Assembly: GCA_013141385.1 (NCBI GenBank)
Contig: JABFRB010000021.1
Span: forward strand, 1 to 64,000
Direction of reading: 5' to 3'
DNA: 64,000 nt
Source: Bacteroidales bacterium
GTDB lineage: Bacteria > Bacteroidota > Bacteroidia > Bacteroidales > Tenuifilaceae
Shown piece by piece: positions 41,777 to 51,358 of this stretch. Under the pieces are notes generated by a model. The model worked only from the letters and a program-made list of their open reading frames with translations, did not search any database and had not been told where the DNA came from. Position 1 is the first letter of the stretch. Each line of letters starts with the position of its first letter. The translations under genes and the position numbers were made by a program.

Positions 41777-44350
41777 TTACCCGCATTTAGAGTGTCCACA
41801 GTTTTTGCAAATTAAGCATCCCTCCTGATATACAAGAGAATTCGATCCGCAAGACATACACTTTTTGCCCTCTTTTGCCTTTGTTCCATCTGGTATATAC
41901 TTACGCAGCGACCTTTCAACACCAGTTTTCCATGTGTTTATGGTTTCGCTATCAAGACGAAGTGATGATACAAGGTTAACAACATCTGGAATTGGCATTC
42001 CATTCCTTAGCACTCCAGAGATTAATTTTGCATAGTTCCAAAACTCCTTATTGAACATATGCGATAAACCCCCAAGCGTATTGGTGTAACCATACTTGTC
42101 TACATACTGAAAATCGTAACGACTTCCTTTTTCATCTTTTATCTTAATAATTTTACCTTTTGTAACAAGTTTAGGTATTGGCAATACATCATCTTCGGAA
42201 ATACCTGTAAATATTTCGTACGGTAGGTTATTATACAAACCAACAAAAGCAATCCAACTCTCATGTTTGTTTTTAAATCTAATAATATCGCATTCAAGTA
42301 CATCTGGGCGTTTTGATGGGAATAACGACTCCTCTCCTTCTTTAACTTTCCCCTTTTTGTTTGAAACAAGAACCCCGTCACGAGAGCCATCACGATAAAC
42401 CGTGCAACCCTTACAACCGCTTTCCCAAGCTGTTTGATAAACTCTAGCAACCATCTCTTCTGTTGCATCCGAAGGAAGATTAACGGTAACGCTAATAGAA
42501 TGATCTACCCATTTCTGAATCATTCCTTGCATCTTAATCTTGCTAACCCAATCAACATCATTAGATGTAGCTTTATAGTAAGGTGATTTTGCAACTAGTT
42601 CATCAATCTGCTCATCGTTAAAGGTTTTTACCTCCTCCGTGCTATAGCCATTTATATTGAGCCAAGTAAGAAATATATGGTGAAAAACGTTAAATTCCTC
42701 CCACTTATCACCAACCTCATCCGTGAAAGTAATATTGACATTCTGATCACCTGGGTTAACTTTTCTCCGACGTTTATACACCGGAAGAAATACTGGCTCA
42801 ATACCCGAAGTGGTTTGAGTCATTAAACTGGTTGTTCCTGTTGGTGCAATGGTAAGTAAAGCAATATTTCTACGACCATACTTAACCATATCGTTATAAA
42901 GTGTTTCGTCCTCGTCCTTTAATCTATTAATAAAGGGATTTTGCTTTTCGCGTTGAGGATCAAAAATTGGGAAAGGGCCGCGTTCTTTAGCAAGAAAAAC
43001 TGAAGAACGATAAGCCTCAATAGCCAATGTTTTTTGTACTTCAACTGCAAAATCAATTGCATTATCGGATCCATAGCGAAGATTTAGACCTGCAAGCATA
43101 TCTCCCTCGGCAGTAATACCAATCCCAGTGCGACGACCTTCAATTGCCTTCTGACGAATCTTGCGCCATAAGTTTCGCTCTACCTGCTTGACTTCCTCCT
43201 CCTCTGGATCGGTATCAATCTTAGCTTGAATGGCATCTATCTTTTCCAATTCAAGGTCAATAATATCGTCCATAATTCGCTGTGCTGCTATAACATGCTT
43301 CTTAAATAAATCGAAGTTAAAGCGTGCTTCCGAAGTAAAAGGGTTATCAACGTAATTATAGAGGTTTAATGCAATTAGTCTACAACTGTCGTAAGGACAA
43401 AGTGGAATTTCACCACAAGGGTTTGTTGATACGGTTTTGTACCCTAAATCGGCATAACAATCAGGAACAGATTCTCTTATTATAGTATCCCAGAATAAAA
43501 CTCCTGGTTCAGCCGATTTCCATGCATTATGAATGATTTTATTCCATAGGCTAAGGGCATCAATTTCCTGACGATATTTTGGTTTATGAGAACTAATTGG
43601 ATATTGCTGTACATATGTAGTTTGAGAAAGAACCGATTTCATAAACTCATCGTCAATCTTTACCGAAACATTTGCGCCAGTAATCTTACCCTGCTCCATT
43701 TTAGCATCAATAAACCTTTCGGAATCGGGATGTTTAATTGAGATACTGAGCATTAAAGCGCCACGACGACCGTCCTGAGCAACCTCCCGTGTTGAGTTTG
43801 AATATCTCTCCATGAATGGAACCACTCCTGTTGATGTGAGTGCGCTGTTTAGTACCGGGCTTCCTTTAGGGCGAATATGTGACAGATCATGACCAACACC
43901 TCCTCGACGTTTCATAAGCTGAACTTGCTCTTCATCAACTTTCATTATGCCACCATAGGAATCTGCTTCATTTCTGGTGCCAATAACAAAGCAGTTTGAA
44001 AGAGACGCTACTTGGTAGTGGTTTCCTATACCTGTCATGGGTCCACCCTGTGGAACAATATATTTGAAATCCCTTAATAGTTCATAAATCTCCTCCTTAC
44101 TCAAAGGGTTTGCATACTTCTTCTCAATTCTTGCAATTTCAGAAGCAAGCCGCTGGTGCATATCATCAGGCGTTAATTCGAAAATGTTTCCAAAAGAATC
44201 CTTGAGAGCATATTTGCTGACCCAAACCTTAGCGGCCATCTCATCACCCCTGAAATACTTGATGCTTGCCTCTACTGCTTCATCGTGCGAGTAAGTCTTA
44301 ATCTTATCTTTAAGTTCACCCATTACAGTGGTTTTATTCTCCTTATTCAT
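41777..44350 (-). CDS. nrdJ: Adenosylcobalamin-dependent (class II) ribonucleotide reductase
   Basis: This 857-residue enzyme reduces ribonucleotides using a radical made from adenosylcobalamin, so it works with or without oxygen. The active-site cysteines lie in SNCFVIG (C120) and NPCGEIPLC (C312), with the LTIAPTGTTSLM loop further on. The C-terminus has a zinc-ribbon-like tail, CMSCGSNSLVYQEGCLICKNCGH, and the CKGCTVYRDGSRDG segment is typical of the family. No class I or III genes occur in the window, and I see no cobalamin riboswitch upstream. It is transcribed alone. Confidence 0.95.
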   Translation of the reverse strand: MNKENKTTVMGELKDKIKTYSHDEAVEASIKYFRGDEMAAKVWVSKYALKDSFGNIFELTPDDMHQRLASEIARIEKKYANPLSKEEIYELLRDFKYIVPQGGPMTGIGNHYQVASLSNCFVIGTRNEADSYGGIMKVDEEQVQLMKRRGGVGHDLSHIRPKGSPVLNSALTSTGVVPFMERYSNSTREVAQDGRRGALMLSISIKHPDSERFIDAKMEQGKITGANVSVKIDDEFMKSVLSQTTYVQQYPISSHKPKYRQEIDALSLWNKIIHNAWKSAEPGVLFWDTIIRESVPDCYADLGYKTVSTNPCGEIPLCPYDSCRLIALNLYNYVDNPFTSEARFNFDLFKKHVIAAQRIMDDIIDLELEKIDAIQAKIDTDPEEEEVKQVERNLWRKIRQKAIEGRRTGIGITAEGDMLAGLNLRYGSDNAIDFAVEVQKTLAIEAYRSSVFLAKERGPFPIFDPQREKQNPFINRLKDEDETLYNDMVKYGRRNIALLTIAPTGTTSLMTQTTSGIEPVFLPVYKRRRKVNPGDQNVNITFTDEVGDKWEEFNVFHHIFLTWLNINGYSTEEVKTFNDEQIDELVAKSPYYKATSNDVDWVSKIKMQGMIQKWVDHSISVTVNLPSDATEEMVARVYQTAWESGCKGCTVYRDGSRDGVLVSNKKGKVKEGEESLFPSKRPDVLECDIIRFKNKHESWIAFVGLYNNLPYEIFTGISEDDVLPIPKLVTKGKIIKIKDEKGSRYDFQYVDKYGYTNTLGGLSHMFNKEFWNYAKLISGVLRNGMPIPDVVNLVSSLRLDSETINTWKTGVERSLRKYIPDGTKAKEGKKCMSCGSNSLVYQEGCLICKNCGHSKCG

Positions 44351-44868
44351 AATTATTTACAATCTACTGCGGTTGGTTTGGTTTTATTTTCTTATATGAT
44401 AAATGAAAAGAGAAAAAGTATATGATTTTTATACCGAGAAAATATTTACGAATTTATTAAACCAACGCCGTTTTAACGCCATAAGTATAGGTTGAAAATA
44501 TTAACATTAAATTATAGTTATGAACATAGTAATGAATTATATATCAAATTAATACAGAAACACACTAGTGTTCAATTAGTAACAAAAACAATGCTGTATT
44601 GATTCTGAAAATGAATTCTTTAACAATAAATTAATCTGTTATTAATATATCTACATATATATTACCTAGCTGTTCGACAATTAGATATAGACTTTACTTG
44701 TACTAATAAATGGTTAAACAAGATTAATAAACAGGTTGACAAGTGTGTAGAAAAAGTCAAGTCCATTTTATTATTTGTTATTAACATGAAAAATAAAAAA
44801 CCTGACAGGTTTTAAAAACCTATCAGGTTAAAATCAATGACTATTTATAAAAAAATTAATGCTCTTGC
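44351..44868. other. AT-rich intergenic region upstream of nrdJ
   Basis: No gene is supported. It should hold the nrdJ promoter (a 7-of-8 match to TAnnTTTG, TACTTTTT, occurs on the minus strand near 44415-44422) and contains the terminator of the lipoprotein/TonB operon (44799-44829). I see no B12 box and no clear NrdR boxes. Confidence 0.5.
44799..44829 (-). terminator. Terminator of the TonB receptor/lipoprotein operon
   Basis: AACCTGA (44799-44805) pairs with TCAGGTT (44823-44829), and an inner AGGTTTT/AAAACCT stem extends it. An A run on the plus strand (44790-44800) gives the T run on the minus strand. Confidence 0.75.
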
Positions 44869-46848
44869 TTACATCTTTGCCTTTGATACAAACTCAAATG
44901 TTGGAGGCGTACCAGAAGCAGTACATTTGAACTTGTAGTTATAGGTATCTGTTACGGAAGACGTAACGCCATCTGGAGTGTAAACTTTTACCCTAACATT
45001 GTAATATACATCAAGTCCACTTATTTGTGGAATTGCATTTGGGTAACGTAGTTGAAGAAATATTCCCATACCCTCTTGAAGCCTTGTCCACAGTAAAGCA
45101 ACCTTATCTGCATTTGTTGTTAAAGCAGATAATTCAGGGTCTAATGAAGCTGGCTGTGTATAAGGATCCGTGAAGAACGGATTACGATAGCTGAGCCTGA
45201 AACTAACATTTGAATAGTTACTGGCAAAACCATAGTAATATTCTGCATTCGCATATTTTACATCATAGAATTTTGATATTGCAGGGGTATTCTTAACATA
45301 ATTAACCATTAATAAATAATCGGAAGCAACCATATCTAACGTAACCGTTGGATCAAAAACCCAACCATCTACCGTGAATATAAATTGCTCTGCCTTATTG
45401 ATCTTAAATGTGTTTGAAGTCCATACACCACTGGTCATTGTATACTGTGTAGCGCCAGAGTAGGTTATCGTGCTACTAGATTTGTACACAAGTGTTTTAA
45501 CATCACCCTCAAGAGCGTAAGGGAATTTTTGTTTTAGGTACTGTGGCAAATATAATGGAACATTTGTTGAAGAAATATAACTCAAACCCATTGCTGTATA
45601 ATCCGCTGGCTGTAGAGAAACAAAAATGCCATCTGCTACCAAAGGAGTTATCCATGTAGTTCCATTATATTTATACACAACGTACTGTTTTTCTGAACTT
45701 GGAACTGATAAAGCAGTTCTCATTTCGGAAACCTTTACGTTATCAATTTGATATGTTGTTGTAATCTTGGGACTGGTAGCTGTTCTGCTATCCCCACTAT
45801 ACTTAAAAGCAATGTAAATCTTTTTACCAATATATGATGATAAATCAGATGTACCCGCACTTGCAAGAACTCCATACCCGCTTGTTGGGATTTGTGGAAA
45901 GGCAAAGTCAGATGTTAAGTCTACCCATGTAGCATTCTTAATGTTATCCTTATTGCCGTCAAAATTCTCAGAGACCAAAACAGTTAAACAATCAGCATTC
46001 CAATAACCTACGTTAACATTAAAGGTAAATTGAGGTGCAATTGCATATGTCAAGTCAATTTGTTTGGTAAGTAAAAAACTATTATTCAATTCATTAGTTG
46101 CGTTTGATGTTACTTGAGCATACTTATTCGAACTAAATGTTCTGCAATACCAAATCCCTTTAGTCCCAGAAGTATCTTTTTGTTGCCAACCATTTTCTCC
46201 AATAGCAGTATATGGTGAAGATGTTGCACAAGTATGGGTTTCGAAGTCATCATAAAAATACTTGTAATCAACTACACCAGAAGCAGCTTCAGTAGAAGAG
46301 TAGTTATATTCTACAAACTTATATGTTCCGGAAGTGGCCGTTGGAAATTTTGAAGTTAATAATCCTGGGATTTTAGATGAAGGCGATTTAGCTGGTGTAA
46401 AAGCATTAACATATAAAATTGGATCTCCCCACACTGACTTATAATCAGCATCAGATATGATATTTATAGTAGTAAGATCCGTCATATATGTTGGCTTATC
46501 TTGACCAAATGTAGAAGTAATAATAGCCGATGATCCTACATCACCAAAAGGGTATTTAGTCTTTAGCAAAAATGGAACATATATAGTTCCTGGTACTGAT
46601 GTTGAAAAGTACTTGTTTGTGGCAATGCTTTTTGCAAGAGCGGAATCAGCGGCATTAGTTGCTGCTGCCAGTGCTGCTTTGCTAATTGTTGAATAATCAG
46701 CATCAACAAGTTGGTAGGTATATTTTACCAAGTTGGTTGGCTTGGCTTTATCATCAAGCCCCGTGAATTGATCGTTGAAATCCTTACAACCTCCGAGTAG
46801 AACTGCGAAAGCAAATCCAGAGATCAACGGAAAAAATATCTTTTTCAT
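44869..46848 (-). CDS. Surface lipoprotein with DUF5017/choice-of-anchor-like domain
   Basis: This 659-residue protein has a lipobox (LLGGC, Cys at 21). Segments after the anchor repeat a DYSTISKAAL-type motif (DADYSTI, DADYKSVWG, PADYTAMGLSY, ASDYLLMVNYV), pointing to three or four tandem related modules. Between them, about 200-380, lies a beta-sandwich like DUF5017/choice-of-anchor J (YKYFYDDFETHT...GENGWQQKD, YIGKKIYIAFKYSGDS). It lies 14 nt downstream of a TonB-dependent receptor, so it is the likely surface-exposed partner, analogous to SusD in SusCD but unrelated in fold. The ligand is unknown. Confidence 0.75.
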   Translation of the reverse strand: MKKIFFPLISGFAFAVLLGGCKDFNDQFTGLDDKAKPTNLVKYTYQLVDADYSTISKAALAAATNAADSALAKSIATNKYFSTSVPGTIYVPFLLKTKYPFGDVGSSAIITSTFGQDKPTYMTDLTTINIISDADYKSVWGDPILYVNAFTPAKSPSSKIPGLLTSKFPTATSGTYKFVEYNYSSTEAASGVVDYKYFYDDFETHTCATSSPYTAIGENGWQQKDTSGTKGIWYCRTFSSNKYAQVTSNATNELNNSFLLTKQIDLTYAIAPQFTFNVNVGYWNADCLTVLVSENFDGNKDNIKNATWVDLTSDFAFPQIPTSGYGVLASAGTSDLSSYIGKKIYIAFKYSGDSRTATSPKITTTYQIDNVKVSEMRTALSVPSSEKQYVVYKYNGTTWITPLVADGIFVSLQPADYTAMGLSYISSTNVPLYLPQYLKQKFPYALEGDVKTLVYKSSSTITYSGATQYTMTSGVWTSNTFKINKAEQFIFTVDGWVFDPTVTLDMVASDYLLMVNYVKNTPAISKFYDVKYANAEYYYGFASNYSNVSFRLSYRNPFFTDPYTQPASLDPELSALTTNADKVALLWTRLQEGMGIFLQLRYPNAIPQISGLDVYYNVRVKVYTPDGVTSSVTDTYNYKFKCTASGTPPTFEFVSKAKM

Positions 46849-46862
46849 AATTTTAACGTTTT

Positions 46863-49547
46863 TTAGAATTTAATTTTCAAGGTTGTAGAAAATGTTCTAC
46901 CAAATCCATAGAATACCCTAGCGGTTTGCCATGTATGATCAGAACCGTCTGTTGCATCAGCAATATACTCTGCATCAAAAAGGTTATTGACATTACCGAT
47001 TAAAGAAGCATCAAAAGTTCCAATTTTGAATCGATAACTGGTGCTGAGATCAAAGATCGTTGCATCAGGAATTCTCCATGGTTGAGAAAAGTTAAGATCG
47101 CCATAGCCTGTTGACGCAGGGCTAATACTGAAGTAAGAGTAGTTGCGTCCATAGTAGTTTGCATCTAAGCCAATACTGAAACCTTTTAGCATTTCATACC
47201 TCGCACCTATTGCGGCAGTTGTTTGAGCAGCATTTCCAACATGAATACCCTTTAGATTTACATTCATTTTAACATGTTGAGCAGAACCGAAGGCAACCTG
47301 ATTTCCGCTTGCGTCAGAGGGTTGTCCGTTATCAGTATATAGGTAACCTGTTGCATTACTTAACCAATTCCAATCACCAATTGATACCATAGCTGTTATC
47401 TCCAAATTTCTAATTGGTTTGGAAATAAGGTCAAGTTCAATTCCTTTGTGAAGTGCATCAACACCTTCCATATTAATACTTAAAATTTTTGCAGGAATCA
47501 AAGGATCTGGTTGGAGAATAGAACTACGAACAATTGTTTTATTCATCCACTTTGTGCTATAGAGGTTTAAGTTTGCCGACAGATATTTTGACTTGAAACC
47601 GTAACCAACCTCATAAGAGAATGCTTTTTCATTAATTGCATTTGGGTTTACAGCATTACTTAATGTTGATTGAAGAAAAGCACCACCAGAGAAGAAAGGT
47701 GCACGAGAAATAACACCAATATTTGCAAAAACATTGTGATTATCATTCAGGTTGTAGTTTGCTCCGCCCTTTACACAGTAACCCCAAAAACTAACTGTTT
47801 TAGATTTTGCTTGAGCTTTCTCGTAATAGAAACGGTCGTAACGCCAATCGCTAGTCCTTGATAAAGATGTTGAAATAAATGTACTTAGATTCTTTATTTG
47901 ATTATACTCTGCTTGGGCAAATAAACCTTCGCTCATCACAAAACCGTCATAATCGCGATAAACTACATCACCAACAGCTAATTTATTTGTTCTCCAACTT
48001 TGATCAGGGTACTGAGAGATTGGCCGTGAAGAAGAAGCGTCAATATAGAAGTTTCCACCATACAAATCGGTAATCACATTGGTATGTGTTCCTTTGTAAT
48101 AACGTAAATCTATACCACCATAAAAATCAATTATATTAGCAATTTTTGTGCTGTAAGTGGAAAGCAATCCGTACCATTTATGCTGATTTACACTTTTTGA
48201 CATTACCATTGCTGAACCATTTAAACTAGCCTTATTTAAAGCATATATGGCACCATAATCAAAAGTTCCATCTGCCGTTCTAAAGACTGTATTTGGAATG
48301 CCCGAACTTGATCCGTACCAGTTACTCCTATCTCCTGATGTATAACCTTGTCCACTAGTACCATAACCATCGCCGATTGAAGCGTATAATGCGGTTGAGA
48401 GGCTTGACTTTTGGTTAATAGTCCAAAAGTGATTTAAGGAAAATTGAGGTTTATTGTACTCATTACGTGAAGATACTTTACGCTGTCCGTTCATATCAAA
48501 ACCGTAAGACGCATTGTACCTGTATTTTAATGGTTGTTTCTGCCATTCAGCGATCAACAATCCATCAGCACTATTACGTTGATTATGCCATTGTGGTGCG
48601 CCCAGACCAGTAAAGGAGATTTGATGATGATCATTTATCCTTTTTGAAATATTTACAAAATAGGAGTACGACTCAAACTCAGTTCCTTGAATGTAACCAT
48701 TTCCAGATGTTTTTGTTCCTAATACGGTAATGGCCCAGTTCTTTTCTGTTAACCCGGTTGAAACAGCAAATCCAATTTTAGTATAACCATCACTTCCAAT
48801 ACCATACGATACATTACCACCCTTAGTAGCATCAGTGGAACGAGTAACGATATTTATGGAACCCCCTAACGAAGGAGCAGCAACTTTAGAAGCACCCAAC
48901 CCACGTTGTACTTGCATTGAACGGGTAACATCATTCAAACCAGCCCAGTTTGACCAGTAGATACCACCCCATTCCATATCATTTACAGGAACTCCATTAA
49001 TCATAACAGCAGTATTAGCTGCATCAAATCCACGTAAATTAATACGTGAGTCACCGAATCCTCCGCCCTGCTTGGTTGCATAAACACCAGGAGTCGCTTT
49101 TAGAATTTCAGGAAATTCTTGGGTGCCTAATTTCTCTTCAATTTGAATGGGATCAATTTTTGAGAGAGCAACTGGGGTTTTACGAGAGACAGCCACTGAG
49201 GCAAATACTGTAACTTCATCCAAACCAATTTGGTCTGTTTCAAGCATTATATTCCCTAGGTCTGTTGTTACACCATCTTTTGCATCCACTTCAAATTCCT
49301 TTGCCGTAAAACCAACAAATTGAATAATAATCGTCTTTTTCCCGGCAACAAGAGCAAGACTAAATCCACCATTAACATCAGTGATGATGCCCGAGGTAGT
49401 CCCTTTAACAAAAACGGATGCTCCTATTAATTTTTCATTATTACTAGCATCAAAAACCACCCCTTTCACAATAGCCTGCGAAAAAGATAGACTGGTAAAC
49501 CCAGATAAGATTAGGATTAGCAGAAGTTTTCTTAGAGTTCGAATCAT
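46863..49547 (-). CDS. TonB-dependent receptor
   Basis: This outer membrane receptor (894 residues from the chosen start) imports an unknown substrate using TonB energy. It has a signal peptide (MIRTLRKLLLILILSGF...FSQ), a carboxypeptidase-regulatory-like domain (about 26-105), a plug (EKLGTQEFPEILKATPGVYATK, RGFDAANTAVMINGVPVNDMEWGG) and a 22-strand-type barrel ending in FSTTLKIKF. I chose the ATG at 49547 because it starts a normal signal peptide; the frame runs 19 codons further to 49604. It is co-transcribed with the lipoprotein gene 14 nt downstream. It is not a classical SusC. Confidence 0.92.
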   Translation of the reverse strand: MIRTLRKLLLILILSGFTSLSFSQAIVKGVVFDASNNEKLIGASVFVKGTTSGIITDVNGGFSLALVAGKKTIIIQFVGFTAKEFEVDAKDGVTTDLGNIMLETDQIGLDEVTVFASVAVSRKTPVALSKIDPIQIEEKLGTQEFPEILKATPGVYATKQGGGFGDSRINLRGFDAANTAVMINGVPVNDMEWGGIYWSNWAGLNDVTRSMQVQRGLGASKVAAPSLGGSINIVTRSTDATKGGNVSYGIGSDGYTKIGFAVSTGLTEKNWAITVLGTKTSGNGYIQGTEFESYSYFVNISKRINDHHQISFTGLGAPQWHNQRNSADGLLIAEWQKQPLKYRYNASYGFDMNGQRKVSSRNEYNKPQFSLNHFWTINQKSSLSTALYASIGDGYGTSGQGYTSGDRSNWYGSSSGIPNTVFRTADGTFDYGAIYALNKASLNGSAMVMSKSVNQHKWYGLLSTYSTKIANIIDFYGGIDLRYYKGTHTNVITDLYGGNFYIDASSSRPISQYPDQSWRTNKLAVGDVVYRDYDGFVMSEGLFAQAEYNQIKNLSTFISTSLSRTSDWRYDRFYYEKAQAKSKTVSFWGYCVKGGANYNLNDNHNVFANIGVISRAPFFSGGAFLQSTLSNAVNPNAINEKAFSYEVGYGFKSKYLSANLNLYSTKWMNKTIVRSSILQPDPLIPAKILSINMEGVDALHKGIELDLISKPIRNLEITAMVSIGDWNWLSNATGYLYTDNGQPSDASGNQVAFGSAQHVKMNVNLKGIHVGNAAQTTAAIGARYEMLKGFSIGLDANYYGRNYSYFSISPASTGYGDLNFSQPWRIPDATIFDLSTSYRFKIGTFDASLIGNVNNLFDAEYIADATDGSDHTWQTARVFYGFGRTFSTTLKIKF

Positions 49548-50647
49548 AGTAAGAATTGGTTTAGGTTGTTTGAAGATATTATTTAGAAAAAATATTAGTT
49601 TCATTGAGGATTAAAAGCAGGTATGTGATTTGAGTAGCTTGTTTTCATTAATCCAAGTTGTAATTTATGGCTTTATTAAAAAAGTAAATATAATTATCCA
49701 TAACTTACATTTTATTATTTGTGGGGAAATTAAACCTAAAAGGCATGAAATTAGAATAAAAAACTGTTTTTCTATGATTTAGCCATAAAATGCAATGAGT
49801 GAAGTTGTAGATTAGCTTTATTATAAAAGTTAGCACTGTACAAATCATTCTATGTCTAATAACGATTCGCTTTCATAAATATCATTATTGTTCAGAACCT
49901 TGAATGAGCCGAAGGTTTACCTATGCCACCTTTCTTGCTCGATAACAAGAAAGGTGGTCATAAGCATGGGGCGTACATCTACATTTTTTAAACTCCTTTT
50001 GGACTAGTATATAATTCAATTTAATACAACCACTATCTATGAATTAAACACATAGAGTTCTGCGTGGATCTGAGTTATAAACATGTCATACTAGTTATTA
50101 ACAAGTTAAAACAAAAAATAGCTTTCTATTCCAGCCATATTCGCCTTTTTAGACAGCCTCCCTCCATAAACCAATACAGGTGTTCCCTCTGCAGGAAATC
50201 TTGCCCAGAATATCAGGCAATAAATCCTGTGATGGAAAATCCTAACCAGAAATATTATGCGGAGATATTGCATGAAAAACTGAAGAGCAACAAAATATTT
50301 GTGGTAGTAATTTACAATTAAAATTTATATCTGCAGAGCAGCATAACATTAATAAACATTCTAAAACAAATACATTCAACATTTAATCGAACAAGACCGC
50401 ATCTGAATACTTAATGCTAAATTTTGGCAAATATTTTTTTATCATTTTAATATAAACTTAAAAGTATTCAAATAATAATTATACCTTTATAGTACAAATA
50501 AGATTTATAAAAACATTAATTTTATAAAAAAGGTAAATAAAATATTTTCCAAAACTAATGAAACATTATTTACCCTAATAAACATTATTTTCATTTTACA
50601 ATAATTTTAACTCAATTAATTACAAACAAAACAAAATTCTAGGATCT
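49548..50647. other. Long intergenic region with a 12-bp hairpin
   Basis: I see no supported gene in about 1.1 kb. A frame at 50064-50321 contains CSLCRKSCPEY but has no family likeness, no start context and A/T-rich chance-like codon use, so I do not call it. A perfect hairpin lies at 49926-49957. The right part, A/T-rich with many TAATT and AAAT runs, is the upstream region of the tail-fibre-like gene. Confidence 0.5.
49926..49957. repeat. Perfect 12-bp hairpin, repeat-like
   Basis: CCACCTTTCTTG (49926-49937) and CAAGAAAGGTGG (49946-49957) pair completely with an 8-nt loop. No T run follows, so it is more likely a dispersed palindromic repeat than a terminator; it is far from both neighbouring stop codons. 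Confidence 0.6.
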
Positions 50648-51316
50648 ATGAAAAAATTACTTACACTACTAACTTTGTGCGCATCGTTAAATGCTTTAAG
50701 TCAAACGAATACATTTCCAACAACTGGAAATGTAGGGATTGGAACTACAACCCCATCAGCACGTCTTCATCTTTATATAACTACTGGTACAATAAACCAA
50801 ATATTAGAAACTGGCAGTTCTAGTGCAAATACAAATTTTATTAGTTTTAAGTATGCCGGTATCCAAAAGGGTTTGATTGGTTTTGGAACAACAAATACGC
50901 ACTTAGATTTGTGGAATGTATTTAATACAAACATTAGATTTGCTACAAATAATGTTGAAAGATTGACAATATTAGGCAACGGTAATGTAGGTATAGGTAC
51001 TACAAATCCTGGAAGTTATAAATTAGCAGTTGAAGGAACAATAGGTGCCAGAGAAGTAAAAGTAACAACACTTGCTTGGGCCGATTTTGTTTTTCAAAAA
51101 AATTACAAACCAATGCCATTAAATGAATTGCAAAAATATATAATTGAAAATAATCATTTACCCGAAATACCTACAGAAGAAGAAGTAATAATTAATGGAA
51201 TTGGATTGGGCGAGATGAATGTAAAACTACTTCAAAAAATCGAAGAACTTACTTTATATATAATAGAACTTAACAATAAAGTTAACAATTTAGAAGAACA
51301 GTTGAATAGCAAATAA
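50648..51316 (+). CDS. Exported tail-fibre-like protein
   Basis: This 222-residue protein has a signal peptide (MKKLLTLLTLCASLNALSQ). Two GNVGIGTT-P motifs (about 27-36 and 112-121) are the repeat of phage tail-fibre-like and T9SS-related surface proteins of Bacteroidota. The C-terminal part (about 150-222) is the usual tail of this group, NYKPMPLNELQKYIIENNHLPEIP followed by a coiled coil (VKLLQKIEELTLYIIELNNKV), which probably trimerises. It is 42 nt upstream of the T9SS cargo gene, so both are probably expressed together. The exact role is unknown. Confidence 0.8.
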   Translation: MKKLLTLLTLCASLNALSQTNTFPTTGNVGIGTTTPSARLHLYITTGTINQILETGSSSANTNFISFKYAGIQKGLIGFGTTNTHLDLWNVFNTNIRFATNNVERLTILGNGNVGIGTTNPGSYKLAVEGTIGAREVKVTTLAWADFVFQKNYKPMPLNELQKYIIENNHLPEIPTEEEVIINGIGLGEMNVKLLQKIEELTLYIIELNNKVNNLEEQLNSK

Positions 51317-51358
51317 GAAAATTGTTTCCACATAATTTAATTAACACTTCACCTTATA

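Noticed and set aside
44351..44868. Cobalamin riboswitch before nrdJ
   Set aside because: No B12 box-like sequence or strong structure found by eye; a covariance scan would be decisive.
50064..50321. 85-codon frame with CSLCRKSCPEY
   Set aside because: Isolated in AT-rich intergenic DNA, no family likeness and no promoter or start context; the cysteine pattern looks accidental.
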